Positions 8,066 to 17,300 are shown, counted from the stretch's first letter. The stretch is DNA of 43,295 nt from Butyricicoccus pullicaecorum DSM 23266 (GCF_900167005.1 NZ_FUXW01000018.1:1-43295); one strand, 5' to 3'. Notes: generated by a model from the sequence alone, not told the origin. Program-made: numbers and translations.

Positions 8066-10504
8066 ATGCTCAAACGCTTGCAGCTCAGCCAATTTCAAGA
8101 CTTTTGGACCCCTCTTTCTACCCGCCCTCAGCCCGGTGTCTACTTCTGCCGTGCGGCGGGTTATAGCCCTGCCCTGGAACAGTTCATCGAGCAGGCGCTG
8201 CAAAAGCGTACCGAGCTGCCCATGCGCCTGACCGGAAAACTGCAAAACCCGGATGGGGGACAACTGGCCTATTTGCGCGAGACCCTGGGCGACGACTTCG
8301 CCTGCGATCCCGCGTTTTTCGATACACAGCTGAAAAAATGGCTGCCGCGCCTGTCTGATGCACAGAGACAGAACCTATCCGGTTCTATGCATCAGACCTT
8401 GCTTTCGCTGCGCGCACAGGGCAAAAACGATAACATGCTGCGCAATGCGTACTTAAAATTCCTGTGCTGGATGTATTATCGCTTTGAACAGCTGCTGCAC
8501 CGGCTGGGACAAGACCCGCTGCCCAAAATCCTGTACGACGGACAGCTGAGCGCACATGAATTGCAGCTGTTCTGCGTGCTGGCAGACGCGGGATGTGATA
8601 TCATGCTGATTGAGCCGCAGGGCGACAGCGCTTATCTCGCACTCGACCCGCAGAGCCGGGAAACTTACCTGTGTCCCTTCGCCGGACAACAGCCCTTCCC
8701 GAGTGGTTTTTCGCTGGAAACCCGGATGAAGCAGTACCGACCGCCGCGCCCGGCGCAGCCTGCCCGACCGGCTACCCCGTCGGCTGCACGTCCGACCGCT
8801 CCGTCATCATCCCGTCCGGCTACCCCGTCGGCTGCACGTCCAGCCGCTTCGGCTCCATCCCGACCGGCTCCATCGACCCCATCGCCCAGCAGTCCGGCGC
8901 AAGCCTCGCGCCCCGCGCCCAGACCCTCCCGCACGCCGGCAGAACTGTTCCCCAATGCACCGGTGTGTGCGGTCAATACCTGGCTTTCGGGCGACCTCAT
9001 GGCCGACTCGCTACGCGACCCTGCCGAGCGCGGCACGGAACAATCTTACATTTACAACATGTTCGTCCGCATTTTGGGCGTATCCGATAAATCTTCGTAC
9101 ACCCGTGACCTGTTCCTGTGGCGCAAGAAACTAGCCGACACCGGCAGGCACGTGACCGTACTCGAAGAGCTTCCCATCCCGACCCCGAACGAGACGGCAA
9201 AGGTCGCCCAGTGCAGCGCGCAGTCGGCCGCGCAGGTCATCGCCGGACTGCTGCCCATGCTCCAGCCCACGGCTAACGCCAAGCTGGACGCGGCTGCTGG
9301 TCGGGCACTCGTCGAGCTGCTGACCGAGATGGAGAAGGCAAACGAGTCGCCCATGCGCATCAAAAACCGTGCGGTGTACATCATCTGCTGGTTCAATCGC
9401 TACTTCCGTACCTTGTTCGAGGGCTATTCCAATGGAAAACTGCCCGTTTTGTTCTACTTCGGCATCTGCCGGACGGCGTTCGAGGCCATGTTCCTGCGTT
9501 TTCTGGCACGCATGCCCATCGATGTGATCGAAATTTACCCCGAACACGCGTCAGACTGCCGTCTGACCGACAAGCTGCTCTTTGACCGGGTGTACGACGA
9601 CACCCTGCACCTTGACCGCTTCCCGCAGTCGGCAGACGCGGCCGAGTACAGCACGGCAGCCTACCATGCCGAGCAGGAACTGACCGAAACCCTGTATCAG
9701 GACTCCGGCTTGTACCGCGACCGCCAGCACCACAAGGCGACTGCGGTCACGCTGCGCACCATGTGCGAGGAAGTCTACCTGCTGTGGGACAAGGAAGCGC
9801 TGCTGCGTCCGGGCTTTGAGACGGTCGATGACACCGTACTTGTTCCCGTGCTGACCGCCAAGGTCAGCGGCGTGAAAAACGCCGATACCGGCGCGTACTG
9901 GTCGCAGATCAAGCGTCTGGTCGACGAGGACACTCAGGTCGTCACTCGCTTGCCCTATCTGGGCGCGGTCGATCAGAGTCGACTCAACCCGGTACCGTTC
10001 ATCAAAAACCGCAAACTCCAGCGCGATGCGCTCAAAAATAGTCCGGCCTATCCCTACGCCTTGCTCCGACCGGAAATTCAGGACTTCCTGCTGGACAAGG
10101 TACAGGCGCTCTTGGACAGCGGACTCATCCGCGGCACGTTCTCGCAGGGAATGGAATACAAGATTTTGTCTGTCGCCATGAACCTGCCCAAGGACATTGT
10201 GCGCATCCTGCAAAAGGCCGACTTCACCAAGACCGTGCCCAAGCTCATGGTCGTATCGACCGGCGAAGCCCAGTGCAGTCTGGAAGACGCGATTTTCCTC
10301 GCACTTCTGCACCTGTGCTGCTTCGACGTGGTGCTGTTCGTGCCGACCGGCTATCAGATCGTGGAGAAATATTACGCCGAGCCGCTCTTTGACGAGCATC
10401 AGGCAGGCGAATATCTATATGACTTGCAGCCGCCCTATCTGGGCGGGCCTGCATCCGCAAATGAAGGAATCTTCACCCGATTTTTTAGGAGGGGACATTT
10501 ATGA
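8066..10504 (+). CDS. yceG: YceG family protein of the Ter locus
   Basis: This 812-residue protein has a canonical YceG domain in its C-terminal two thirds (TWLSGDLMADSLRDP, YIYNMFVRILG, LPIPTPNETAKV). The first ~215 residues carry another copy of the YceG-type unit (NMLRNAYLKFLCWMYYRF, GCDIMLIEPQG). A low-complexity Pro/Ala/Ser/Arg linker (~225-290) joins the two. A Rossmann-like unit seems to recur three times (near residues 175, 475 and 770). The track extends to a TTG at 8033, but the ATG at 8066 has AGGA at good spacing. Its stop overlaps the telA start (ATGA). YceG members accompany TelA and TerD and are implicated in envelope stress resistance; the mechanism is unknown. Confidence 0.83.
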   Translation: MLKRLQLSQFQDFWTPLSTRPQPGVYFCRAAGYSPALEQFIEQALQKRTELPMRLTGKLQNPDGGQLAYLRETLGDDFACDPAFFDTQLKKWLPRLSDAQRQNLSGSMHQTLLSLRAQGKNDNMLRNAYLKFLCWMYYRFEQLLHRLGQDPLPKILYDGQLSAHELQLFCVLADAGCDIMLIEPQGDSAYLALDPQSRETYLCPFAGQQPFPSGFSLETRMKQYRPPRPAQPARPATPSAARPTAPSSSRPATPSAARPAASAPSRPAPSTPSPSSPAQASRPAPRPSRTPAELFPNAPVCAVNTWLSGDLMADSLRDPAERGTEQSYIYNMFVRILGVSDKSSYTRDLFLWRKKLADTGRHVTVLEELPIPTPNETAKVAQCSAQSAAQVIAGLLPMLQPTANAKLDAAAGRALVELLTEMEKANESPMRIKNRAVYIICWFNRYFRTLFEGYSNGKLPVLFYFGICRTAFEAMFLRFLARMPIDVIEIYPEHASDCRLTDKLLFDRVYDDTLHLDRFPQSADAAEYSTAAYHAEQELTETLYQDSGLYRDRQHHKATAVTLRTMCEEVYLLWDKEALLRPGFETVDDTVLVPVLTAKVSGVKNADTGAYWSQIKRLVDEDTQVVTRLPYLGAVDQSRLNPVPFIKNRKLQRDALKNSPAYPYALLRPEIQDFLLDKVQALLDSGLIRGTFSQGMEYKILSVAMNLPKDIVRILQKADFTKTVPKLMVVSTGEAQCSLEDAIFLALLHLCCFDVVLFVPTGYQIVEKYYAEPLFDEHQAGEYLYDLQPPYLGGPASANEGIFTRFFRRGHL
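8768..8841 (+). repeat. Direct repeat in yceG linker
   Basis: An identical 26-base unit occurs at 8768-8793 and 8816-8841, 48 bases apart. It encodes the repeated peptide RPATPSAARP in the linker. The in-frame period (16 codons) means copy-number change would lengthen or shorten the linker without a frameshift. Confidence 0.8.
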
Positions 10505-11637
10505 GCATCAATTTCGGCTCCCGCGCACCCAGTCCGGCGCCCGCACAGCCGCAGGACACCGGGATGGAAGTCGTGCCGTACAACATTCAGGACGATCGCG
10601 CCCAGATGACACAGGCGCTGACCGGTACCAAGGAAGTTGACGACATCGTATCCACCATCGAGGTGTACAACCTCGAAACCATCGTCGGGTTTGGCGGTGA
10701 GGTTGCATCCGAGATCGCCAAGTGCTCGGATGCGGTGCTGAGCGGCATGAACATGCGCCAGATCGACGATTCGGGCGCGATGCTTGCCGCACTGAGCAAG
10801 ATCATGGACAAGTTCGACATCGAGGAGATCCGCGAAGACCCCGGATTCTTCGGTCGTCTGTTCTCCAATATGCGCAAGCAGCTGGACAAGATCCTGGATA
10901 AGTACCGCACGATGGGCGACGAGGTCGACAAGATCTACGTTCAGCTCAAACAGTACGAGTCCGAGATCAAGGAGTCCAACCGCAAGCTCGAGCAGATGTT
11001 CCAGTCCAATCTGGGTTACTATCACGAGCTGGTCAAGTACATTCTGGCAGGCGAACAGGGCTGTCAGGAGATCGCGGCCTACATCGACCAGCGCCGCACC
11101 GATCTCGAGCAGAGCGGTGACCAGTCCATTCAGTTCGAACTGCAAACCCTCGAGCAGGCACAGATGATGCTCGAGCAGCGCACCCACGACCTGCGCATCG
11201 CGGAAAATGTGGCCATGCAGTCCATTCCGATGATTAAGACCATGCAGTTTGCCAACATGAATCTGGTGCGCAAGATCAATTCGGCCTTTATCATCACTCT
11301 GCCGGTATTCAAGCAGGCACTGGCACAGGCTATCCTGCTCAAGCGCCAGCGCATTCAGGCCGAGGCCATGAGCGCACTCGACGAAAAGACCAACGAGATG
11401 CTGCTGCGCAACGCGCAGAACACCGCCGACCAGTCGCGCATGACCGCACAGCTGGCGTCGGGCAGCTCGGTCAAGATCGAGACGCTGGAAAAGACCTGGA
11501 AGACCATCGTGCAGGGCATCGACGATACCCGCCGCATTCAGGAGGACGCACGCAAGCAGCGTGAGAGCGATACCGAGCGCCTGCGCGTCATCCAGGGCGA
11601 GTTCGAGCAGATGATGCGCGGACAGAACAGACAGTGA
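10501..11637 (+). CDS. telA: Toxic anion resistance protein TelA
   Basis: This 378-residue, largely helical protein matches the TelA/KlaA family over its length. Markers are GFGGEVASEIAKCSD, the long coiled-coil segment around residues 115-175 (YRTMGDEVDKIYVQLKQYE), and KTMQFANMNLVRKINSAFI near residue 250. The family is linked to resistance to tellurite and cell-wall-active stresses and is thought to act at the membrane or envelope through protein interaction, not as an enzyme. The ATGA overlap with yceG and a TAGGAGGGG ribosome site set the start. The TerD genes follow within 42 bases. Confidence 0.93.
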   Translation: MSINFGSRAPSPAPAQPQDTGMEVVPYNIQDDRAQMTQALTGTKEVDDIVSTIEVYNLETIVGFGGEVASEIAKCSDAVLSGMNMRQIDDSGAMLAALSKIMDKFDIEEIREDPGFFGRLFSNMRKQLDKILDKYRTMGDEVDKIYVQLKQYESEIKESNRKLEQMFQSNLGYYHELVKYILAGEQGCQEIAAYIDQRRTDLEQSGDQSIQFELQTLEQAQMMLEQRTHDLRIAENVAMQSIPMIKTMQFANMNLVRKINSAFIITLPVFKQALAQAILLKRQRIQAEAMSALDEKTNEMLLRNAQNTADQSRMTAQLASGSSVKIETLEKTWKTIVQGIDDTRRIQEDARKQRESDTERLRVIQGEFEQMMRGQNRQ

Positions 11638-11678
11638 TATATATAACACAGTAAACACCCTATAAAGGAGGAAATATT

Positions 11679-12260
11679 ATGCCGATCAGCTTACAAAAAG
11701 GACAGAAAGTCGACCTGACCAAGGGAAACCCTACACTCAAGCACGTCCTCGTCGGACTGGGTTGGGATGTCAACCGCTATGACGGCGGCTTTGCCTTCGA
11801 CCTCGACGCGTCGGCGTTTCTGCTGGGCGCGAACGGTCAGACCCCGAATACCGATGCGTTCATTTTCTACGGCAACCTCAAGCACCCCTCGGGCGCGGTC
11901 GAGCACATGGGCGATAACTTGACCGGTGAGGGCGACGGTGACGACGAGCAGATCATGGTCGACCTGACCAAGATTCCGGACTCGATCGAAAAGATTGCGT
12001 TTACGGTCACCATCTACGAGGCAGAGCAGCGCCGCCAGAACTTCGGACAGGTGGACAACTCGTTCATCCGCATCGTGGACAACGATACCGGCAAGGAACT
12101 CATTCGTTACGATCTGGGTGAGGATTTCTCCATCGAGACCGCCATCGTTGTCGGTGAAATCTATCGTCACGGCGGCGGATGGAAGTTCAACGCCGTTGGT
12201 TCGGGCTTCCAGGGCGGTCTTGCCGCACTGTGTGCAAATTACGGTATTGAGACCTGCTAA
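11679..12260 (+). CDS. TerD family Ca2+-binding stress protein, paralogue 1
   Basis: This 193-residue protein is a full-length TerD domain: [12 protein letters not shown], the Ca2+-ligand stretch [33 protein letters not shown], and [19 protein letters not shown]. TerD domains bind two Ca2+ ions through these acidic residues and gather at the inner face of the membrane. An AAAGGAGG site lies upstream. It heads three consecutive terD-like genes (gaps 30 and 37 bases), probably on the yceG-telA transcript. It is much closer to paralogue 2 than to paralogue 3, so a recent duplication is likely. Which of TerD or TerE it corresponds to cannot be decided from sequence alone. Confidence 0.93.
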   Translation: MPISLQKGQKVDLTKGNPTLKHVLVGLGWDVNRYDGGFAFDLDASAFLLGANGQTPNTDAFIFYGNLKHPSGAVEHMGDNLTGEGDGDDEQIMVDLTKIPDSIEKIAFTVTIYEAEQRRQNFGQVDNSFIRIVDNDTGKELIRYDLGEDFSIETAIVVGEIYRHGGGWKFNAVGSGFQGGLAALCANYGIETC

Positions 12261-12290
12261 GGTTCAATCGATAAAAAGGAGCGTATTATT

Positions 12291-12872
12291 ATGCCAGTAT
12301 GTTTACAGAAGGGTCAGAAAGTCAGCCTGACCAAGGATAATCCGGGACTGACCAAGGTAGTTGTCGGCATCGGCTGGGACATCAACCAGTACGACACCGG
12401 TACGAGCTTTGACCTCGACTCGTCGGCTTTCCTGCTGACCGGTGCAGGCAAGGTCAGCTGTGCAGAAGACTTCGTCTTCTACGGCAACTTGAAGCACCCG
12501 TCCGGCGCTGTTGAGCACCTCGGTGACAACCGCACGGGCGCAGGCGCAGGCGATGACGAGCAGATCAAGATCGATCTGTCCAAGGTACCCGCAAACATTG
12601 AAAAGATCGCCTTCACCGTCACCATCTACGACGCTGAGACCCGCAACCAGAACTTTGGTCAGGTGGGTAACGCCTTCGTCCGCATCTACAACGAGGCAAC
12701 CGGCGAGGAAATGATGCGTTACGATCTGGGCGAGGACTTCTCCATCGAGACCGCAGCCGTATTCGGCGAGCTGTACAAGCACGGCAGCGAGTGGAAGTTC
12801 AACGCCATCGGTTCGGGCTTCTACGGCGGTCTGGCTGCGCTGTGCGCAAACTACGGCGTCGAGACCGAATAA
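12291..12872 (+). CDS. TerD family Ca2+-binding stress protein, paralogue 2
   Basis: This 193-residue TerD-domain protein has the same length as its upstream neighbour and aligns without gaps. It keeps [33 protein letters not shown] and [20 protein letters not shown]. The main loop differs: an alanine-rich [10 protein letters not shown] replaces [10 protein letters not shown], removing two acidic residues next to the Ca2+ site, which may alter affinity (inference). It has its own AAAAAGGAG ribosome site. Function follows the family: Ca2+-dependent assembly in tellurite, oxidative or phage stress. Confidence 0.92.
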   Translation: MPVCLQKGQKVSLTKDNPGLTKVVVGIGWDINQYDTGTSFDLDSSAFLLTGAGKVSCAEDFVFYGNLKHPSGAVEHLGDNRTGAGAGDDEQIKIDLSKVPANIEKIAFTVTIYDAETRNQNFGQVGNAFVRIYNEATGEEMMRYDLGEDFSIETAAVFGELYKHGSEWKFNAIGSGFYGGLAALCANYGVETE

Positions 12873-12909
12873 AAAAGAAAGATAACTCTGTTTCAGGAGG
12901 GATTGTATT

Positions 12910-13506
12910 ATGGCAGTCAGCTTACAGAAGGGTCAAAAAGTCAGCCTGAGCAAGGAAAACCCCGGCCTGTCCCGCGTCATTGTCGGACTGGGATGGGATG
13001 AAGCCAAGCCCGCAAAGCGCGGCCTGTTTGGCTTCGGTGCACGCACCCAGGCCATCGACTGCGACGCATCCGCACTCGTATGCGTGGACGGCAAGATTCA
13101 GAACACCAAGGATGTCGTCTTTTACAACAACCTGACCCATCCGTCCGGTGCAGTCAAGCACATGGGCGATAACCTGACCGGCGCAGGCGAGGGTGACGAC
13201 GAGCAGATCGTGATCGATCTCGACCGCCTCCCCGAGCAGTACGACCGCGTTGTCATGTGTGTCACCATCTATCAGGCACGCGAGCGGGGTCAGCAGTTCG
13301 GCATGATTCAGAACAGCTTTATCCGACTGGTCGATGCGCGCAACAATCAGGAAATCTGCCGTTACAACCTCAGCGAGAGCTACGACGGTGCAACCGCTGT
13401 CGTATTCGGTGAGGTGTACCGCAGAAATGGTGAGTGGAAGTTCAACGCCATGGGCCAGCCGCTCCAGGTGGGCGGTATCGCCGAGCTGGTCGAGCATTTC
13501 CGCTGA
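12910..13506 (+). CDS. TerD family protein, divergent paralogue 3
   Basis: This 198-residue TerD-domain protein retains [29 protein letters not shown] and VVFGEVYRRNGEWKFNAMG. It differs from the first two by a basic insertion (AKPAKRGLFGFGARTQ, residues ~34-49) where they have a short turn. It also carries CDASALVC in place of LDASAFLL, so part of the Ca2+ site is altered. The C-terminus (VGGIAELVEHFR) also differs. A TCAGGAGGG ribosome site precedes it. A hairpin terminator follows, so this is probably the last gene of the main Ter transcript. The basic insert could favour membrane or partner binding (inference). Confidence 0.9.
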   Translation: MAVSLQKGQKVSLSKENPGLSRVIVGLGWDEAKPAKRGLFGFGARTQAIDCDASALVCVDGKIQNTKDVVFYNNLTHPSGAVKHMGDNLTGAGEGDDEQIVIDLDRLPEQYDRVVMCVTIYQARERGQQFGMIQNSFIRLVDARNNQEICRYNLSESYDGATAVVFGEVYRRNGEWKFNAMGQPLQVGGIAELVEHFR

Positions 13507-13526
13507 TCTACAATAGATAGAAAGAT

Positions 13527-13554
13527 GGGGAGAGCGTCCGCCCTCCCTGTTTTT
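13527..13554 (+). terminator. Probable terminator after terD genes
   Basis: GGGAG...CTCCC with an inner GC/GC pair closes a GTCC loop (13528-13547) and is followed by TGTTTTT. The stem is short, so partial readthrough into the ATPase gene 30 bases on is possible. Confidence 0.5.
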
Positions 13555-13585
13555 CCGAGATTTTTTTGAGAGAGGTAAGAACCCC

Positions 13586-16225
13586 ATGCATAAGAAGTTA
13601 AACGGCTTGACCGCGGCTGAGGTCGAGGAAAGCAGGAAAAAACACGGCGCGAACAGTATCCCGGAGGCAGAGCCCGAAACCTTCTGGCAGCTGTTCCTCG
13701 AGGGATTCCAGGACCCGATGATCCGCATTCTGTGCGTCATCGCGGTTATCATGTTCGGTATGTTCCTCGTGGGCGAGAGCGACTGGTATGAGCCGGTCGG
13801 CACCATCATCGCCATTCTGCTGGTAAACTTTGTCTCGGCACGCACCGGTGTGGCCAACGACCGCGCATACCGTGACCTTAAAGCATCCCAGAAGAAGGAT
13901 ACGGTCAAGGTACTGCGCGAGAGCGTCATCAAGGTCATCCCGGCAGACGAAGTCGTTGTCGGCGACGTCATCCTGCTCCAGTCGGGCGATAAGATTCTGG
14001 CCGACGGTATTCTGGCAGAAGGCGCGCTGTCGGTCGATAACAGTGCGCTCAACGGCGAGGCCGAGGAGTGCCCCAAGAGCGAAGCCCCCGACGGCTTTGC
14101 CATCCCCGAGACCATCACGGGCGACACCTTCGTTGACGCACACAGCCTGTTCCGCGGCGCAACCGTGCTCGACGGTGAGGGCTACATGATCGTCCAGAAG
14201 GTCGGCCTTGACACCATGATGGGCAAGATGGCCAAGGACATGGAAGACAAGGAGCCCGACTCGCCGCTCAAGGTCAAGCTCAACAAGCTGGCCGGTCAGA
14301 TTTCGGTATTCGGCTACATCGGCGCAATCATCATTGCACTGGCTTACTTTGTCCACTTTGTCATGTTGGCAGGCGGTCTGTCCGCTTATCTGGCAACCGG
14401 CGGTCTGTCCATTCTGGGCGACGTTATGAACGCTATTGCCATCGCCATCACCATCATCGTCTGTGCGGTTCCCGAGGGTCTGCCGCTGGTTATCGCCCTC
14501 GTGCTCATGCAGAACACCGGCAAGCTGCTCAAGGTCAACGTGCTGGTGCGTAAGTCCATCGGTATCGAGACCGCAGGTTCGCTCAACATCCTGTTCAGCG
14601 ATAAGACCGGTACGATCACCAAGGGTCAGCTGGAAGTTGTCGAGTTCTTCGACGGCTGCGGCCGTACGACCGACATCAATACGGCAGCTGCGATGCGCGA
14701 AGCGCTGCACCTGTCCATCGGTAAGAACACCGGTGCGCTGTTCGACGACCAGCATCACGTCGTCGGCGGCAACATGACCGATCAGGCGCTGCTGAAATTC
14801 CTCGGTGAGGAGGCATTCCACGCGCTGGCAGCCCGCGACGACTGCGAGATCGGCGCACAGCAGGACTTTAACAGCGCCAATAAGTTCAGCCAGGCGTATC
14901 TGCCCGGTCAGGGACGCACCTTCTACAAGGGCGCACCCGAACGCCTGCTGGCCAAAGCCAAGAAGTGCCTGGACACGCAGGGCAACGAGGTTGATATCGA
15001 TGAGACTGCCCTGGGTCAGAAGATCGACGATTTGGCAAACCGCGCCATGCGCGTGCTGGCCTTCGGCTACAGCCGTGAGAAGCTCGTCCGCGACGAGATT
15101 CACGACGATCTGGTGCTGATCGGTCTGGTTGGTATCCGTGATGACGTACGTCCCGAGGCGCGCGAGGCCATCGAGGAGGTACAGAAGGCGGGTATTCAGG
15201 TCGTTATGATTACTGGCGACCGCCGCGAGACCGCAATGGCCATCGCACGCGAGGCAAATCTGTACCACGGCGGCGACGAGCTGGTTCTGACCTCTGCCGA
15301 GCTGGCTGAGATGAGCGACGACGAGGTCAAGAAGATCATCCCGCGCATCCGCGTCATCTCCCGTGCGCTGCCGACCGATAAGAGCCGTATGGTGCGCCTG
15401 TGTCAGGAAATGAATCTGGTTGTCGGTATGACCGGCGACGGTGTCAACGACAGCCCGGCGCTCAAGCGTGCCGATGTTGGCTTCGCGATGGGTTCGGGTA
15501 CTGAGGTCGCCAAGGAAGCCGGTAAGCTGGTTATTCTGGACGATAACTTTAACTCCATCAAGAACGCTATCTGGTATGGCCGTACCCTGTATATCAACAT
15601 CCTGAAGTTCTGCAAGATGCAGCTGGTCATCAACCTGGCGGCGGTCTTTGTCTCGGCAATTTCGCCCTTTATCGGCATCGAAAGCCCGCTCAAGGTTACC
15701 CACCTGCTGTGGATTAACCTCTGTATGGACTCCCTCGCATCGCTCATGTTCGCGGGCGAGCCGGCACTCAAGAAGTATATGCGCATGAAGCCGCGCCGTC
15801 GTGATGAGAGCATCATCAGCCGTCCGATGGCCATTCAGATCGTCATTATGAGTATCTGGCTGACCATCCTGAGCCTTGTATGGTTCAAGGTGCCCTTCTT
15901 CCGCGCATGCTTTGCCACCGAAGCCCAGTGGTACACCGGTTTCTTCTGCATGTTCGTCTTTGCCTTCATGGTCAACGCGTTTAACGTGCGCTCGGACAGC
16001 CTGAACGTCTTCGAGCACATTGGTGAGAACAAGCGCTTCATCCATATCTGGCTGGCGATCATGGCAGTACAGGTGCTTCTGGTTTCGATCGGCGGCGTGA
16101 TCGGCGAGATATTCAGCTGCGTACGCTTCGGTTTGGATGGCTGGATCGCGGTCTGCCTGATGGCACTGACCATGTATCCGGTCGACCTCATCCGCAAGGT
16201 ACTCACCCCCAAGCCCAAGGCATAA
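13586..16225 (+). CDS. PMCA-type calcium-translocating P-type ATPase
   Basis: This 879-residue P-type ATPase has the phosphorylation motif DKTGTITKG (D339), the hinge TGDGVND (616-622) and the M4 ion-binding motif VPEGLPLVIAL. It has an N-terminal cation-ATPase domain (LTAAEVEESRKKHGAN) and about ten membrane helices. The actuator loop reads LNGEAEE, where many relatives have TGES. The M4 motif and length fit P2-type Ca2+ pumps that export Ca2+ from the cytosol. Its place beside Ca2+-binding TerD genes suggests linked Ca2+ control in the stress response (inference). A GAGAGAGG-like site precedes the ATG. The long antisense open frame over this gene is a codon-bias shadow. Confidence 0.9.
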   Translation: MHKKLNGLTAAEVEESRKKHGANSIPEAEPETFWQLFLEGFQDPMIRILCVIAVIMFGMFLVGESDWYEPVGTIIAILLVNFVSARTGVANDRAYRDLKASQKKDTVKVLRESVIKVIPADEVVVGDVILLQSGDKILADGILAEGALSVDNSALNGEAEECPKSEAPDGFAIPETITGDTFVDAHSLFRGATVLDGEGYMIVQKVGLDTMMGKMAKDMEDKEPDSPLKVKLNKLAGQISVFGYIGAIIIALAYFVHFVMLAGGLSAYLATGGLSILGDVMNAIAIAITIIVCAVPEGLPLVIALVLMQNTGKLLKVNVLVRKSIGIETAGSLNILFSDKTGTITKGQLEVVEFFDGCGRTTDINTAAAMREALHLSIGKNTGALFDDQHHVVGGNMTDQALLKFLGEEAFHALAARDDCEIGAQQDFNSANKFSQAYLPGQGRTFYKGAPERLLAKAKKCLDTQGNEVDIDETALGQKIDDLANRAMRVLAFGYSREKLVRDEIHDDLVLIGLVGIRDDVRPEAREAIEEVQKAGIQVVMITGDRRETAMAIAREANLYHGGDELVLTSAELAEMSDDEVKKIIPRIRVISRALPTDKSRMVRLCQEMNLVVGMTGDGVNDSPALKRADVGFAMGSGTEVAKEAGKLVILDDNFNSIKNAIWYGRTLYINILKFCKMQLVINLAAVFVSAISPFIGIESPLKVTHLLWINLCMDSLASLMFAGEPALKKYMRMKPRRRDESIISRPMAIQIVIMSIWLTILSLVWFKVPFFRACFATEAQWYTGFFCMFVFAFMVNAFNVRSDSLNVFEHIGENKRFIHIWLAIMAVQVLLVSIGGVIGEIFSCVRFGLDGWIAVCLMALTMYPVDLIRKVLTPKPKA

Positions 16226-16236
16226 CAAACAATTCG

Positions 16237-16275
16237 GTGTCCCGTACCCGTCTTCGGGGTGCGGGGCACTTTTTT
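16237..16275 (+). terminator. Intrinsic terminator after Ca2+ ATPase gene
   Basis: GTGTCCCGTACCC pairs with GGGTGCGGGGCAC (two G-U pairs), followed by CTTTTTT. The next gene's AGGAGG site begins a few bases later, so the HAD gene may depend on readthrough. Confidence 0.8.
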
Positions 16276-16290
16276 GGTCAGGAGGCGTTT

Positions 16291-17055
16291 ATGGATCTCT
16301 TTGCGTCCGATCTGGACAATACCCTGATTTATTCCTACAAGCGGGATATCGGGACGGATACCGTGTGTGCCGAGGTGTACGAGGGAAGACAGGTATCGTT
16401 TATGACCAAACGGTCACGCGAGTTGCTCGAAAAGGTGAACCAGACCATGCACTTTGTACCGGTTACCACCCGGTCGGTGCAGCAGTACGAGCGTATTCGT
16501 TTCGGGGATACTTGGTCGCCGCGCCTGGCATTGGCCGCAAACGGCGGTGTATTGCTGCGGGATGGTGTATCCGACCCCGATTGGTACAAAGCGTCGTGCG
16601 ACCTCATCGCACCGGCAGAACCGGCTTTACAGCAGGCCGAAGCCGTGCTCGAACATGACCCGAACCGCACGCTGGACGTGCGGCGGGTAGACGGCCTGTT
16701 TGTGTTCACCAAGAGCGCGGATGTGCCGCGCACGCTGGCATGCCTGCGGGATGCACTCGACCTGACCCACGTCGAGTTGTTCGAAAATGGGGTCAAGGTG
16801 TACGTCGTGCCGCGTGTGCTCAATAAGGGCACCGGCGTGCGCCGCCTGCGCGAGTGGTTTCCCGAAGCCCGGGTGTTTGCCGCGGGGGACAGTTTGTTCG
16901 ACCTGCCGCTGCTCGCGGCTGCCGACACGGCATTCTGCCCCGATGCGCTGGATTATACCGGTCAGCCCGGACAGACAGTCGTCACCGTATCCCCGCAGGA
17001 TGGAATCTTTTCCGACGTGGTGCTCGGTCGGTTGACCGCAAACATAGACGGATAA
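16291..17055 (+). CDS. HAD-superfamily hydrolase of the Ter locus
   Basis: This 254-residue protein opens with the HAD motif I DLDNTL (D7 and D9 being the nucleophile and the acid/base). It has VTTRSV as motif II (~residues 55-60) and AAGDSLFDLPLL as motif IV near residue 210. It resembles sucrose-phosphate-phosphatase-like HAD proteins (subclass IIB). HAD phosphatases are regular members of the predicted Ter biosynthetic module, so it may dephosphorylate a PRTase-derived intermediate (inference). The track offers an earlier ATG at 16237, but the GGAGG at 16281 points to 16291. A terminator follows. Confidence 0.85.
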   Translation: MDLFASDLDNTLIYSYKRDIGTDTVCAEVYEGRQVSFMTKRSRELLEKVNQTMHFVPVTTRSVQQYERIRFGDTWSPRLALAANGGVLLRDGVSDPDWYKASCDLIAPAEPALQQAEAVLEHDPNRTLDVRRVDGLFVFTKSADVPRTLACLRDALDLTHVELFENGVKVYVVPRVLNKGTGVRRLREWFPEARVFAAGDSLFDLPLLAAADTAFCPDALDYTGQPGQTVVTVSPQDGIFSDVVLGRLTANIDG

Positions 17056-17058
17056 TAG

Positions 17059-17085
17059 GAAAGGCTCCCAATCGGGAGCCTTTTT
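17059..17085. terminator. Bidirectional intrinsic terminator
   Basis: AAGGCTCCC pairs with GGGAGCCTT around AATC and is followed by T5. The rightward HAD gene ends 4 bases before it, and the leftward small gene fragment ends 6 bases after it. Confidence 0.88.
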
Positions 17086-17090
17086 GTGCG

Positions 17091-17300
17091 TTATACCTGC
17101 GGAACAACGGTCTCGGGGACGGGCGGTACCACTTCACCGCAGCCGGTGCAGATGTCCTGATCGGAAGCACCGTTGCAGCTGATGTAGCTGTCGCCGACCG
17201 ACGCGACCGCGCCGAACTCAACCGGGACAGCGACGCAGATGTCCTGCGAGATGGTGAAAACGCAGTAGCCACTGTCATTGTATGTGACAGACCAAAAGAG
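17091..17300 (-). pseudogene. Small cysteine-rich protein gene, apparently 5'-truncated
   Basis: On the minus strand a frame of about 65 codons ends in TAA at 17091 and reads plausibly as protein: YNDSGYCVFTISQDICVAV, DSYISCNGASDQDICTGCGE and a proline/valine tail. It has five cysteines and no ATG, GTG or TTG start with a ribosome site. An ATG one frame away (at about 17316) followed by a one-base shift would restore a start. A shared terminator lies right after its stop, which supports it having been a gene. I do not recognise the family. The rest of the gap to lacZ (17301-17463) shows nothing I can name. Confidence 0.4.

Noticed and set aside
10435-11658. 407-codon minus-strand open frame over telA
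   Set aside because: It mirrors telA codon structure (leucine-rich) and has no independent start signal.
13598-16228. 876-codon minus-strand open frame over the Ca2+ ATPase gene
   Set aside because: It is exactly antisense to a clear P-type ATPase, has low-complexity composition rich in His/Gln/Asp, and has no ribosome site; it is a codon-bias shadow.
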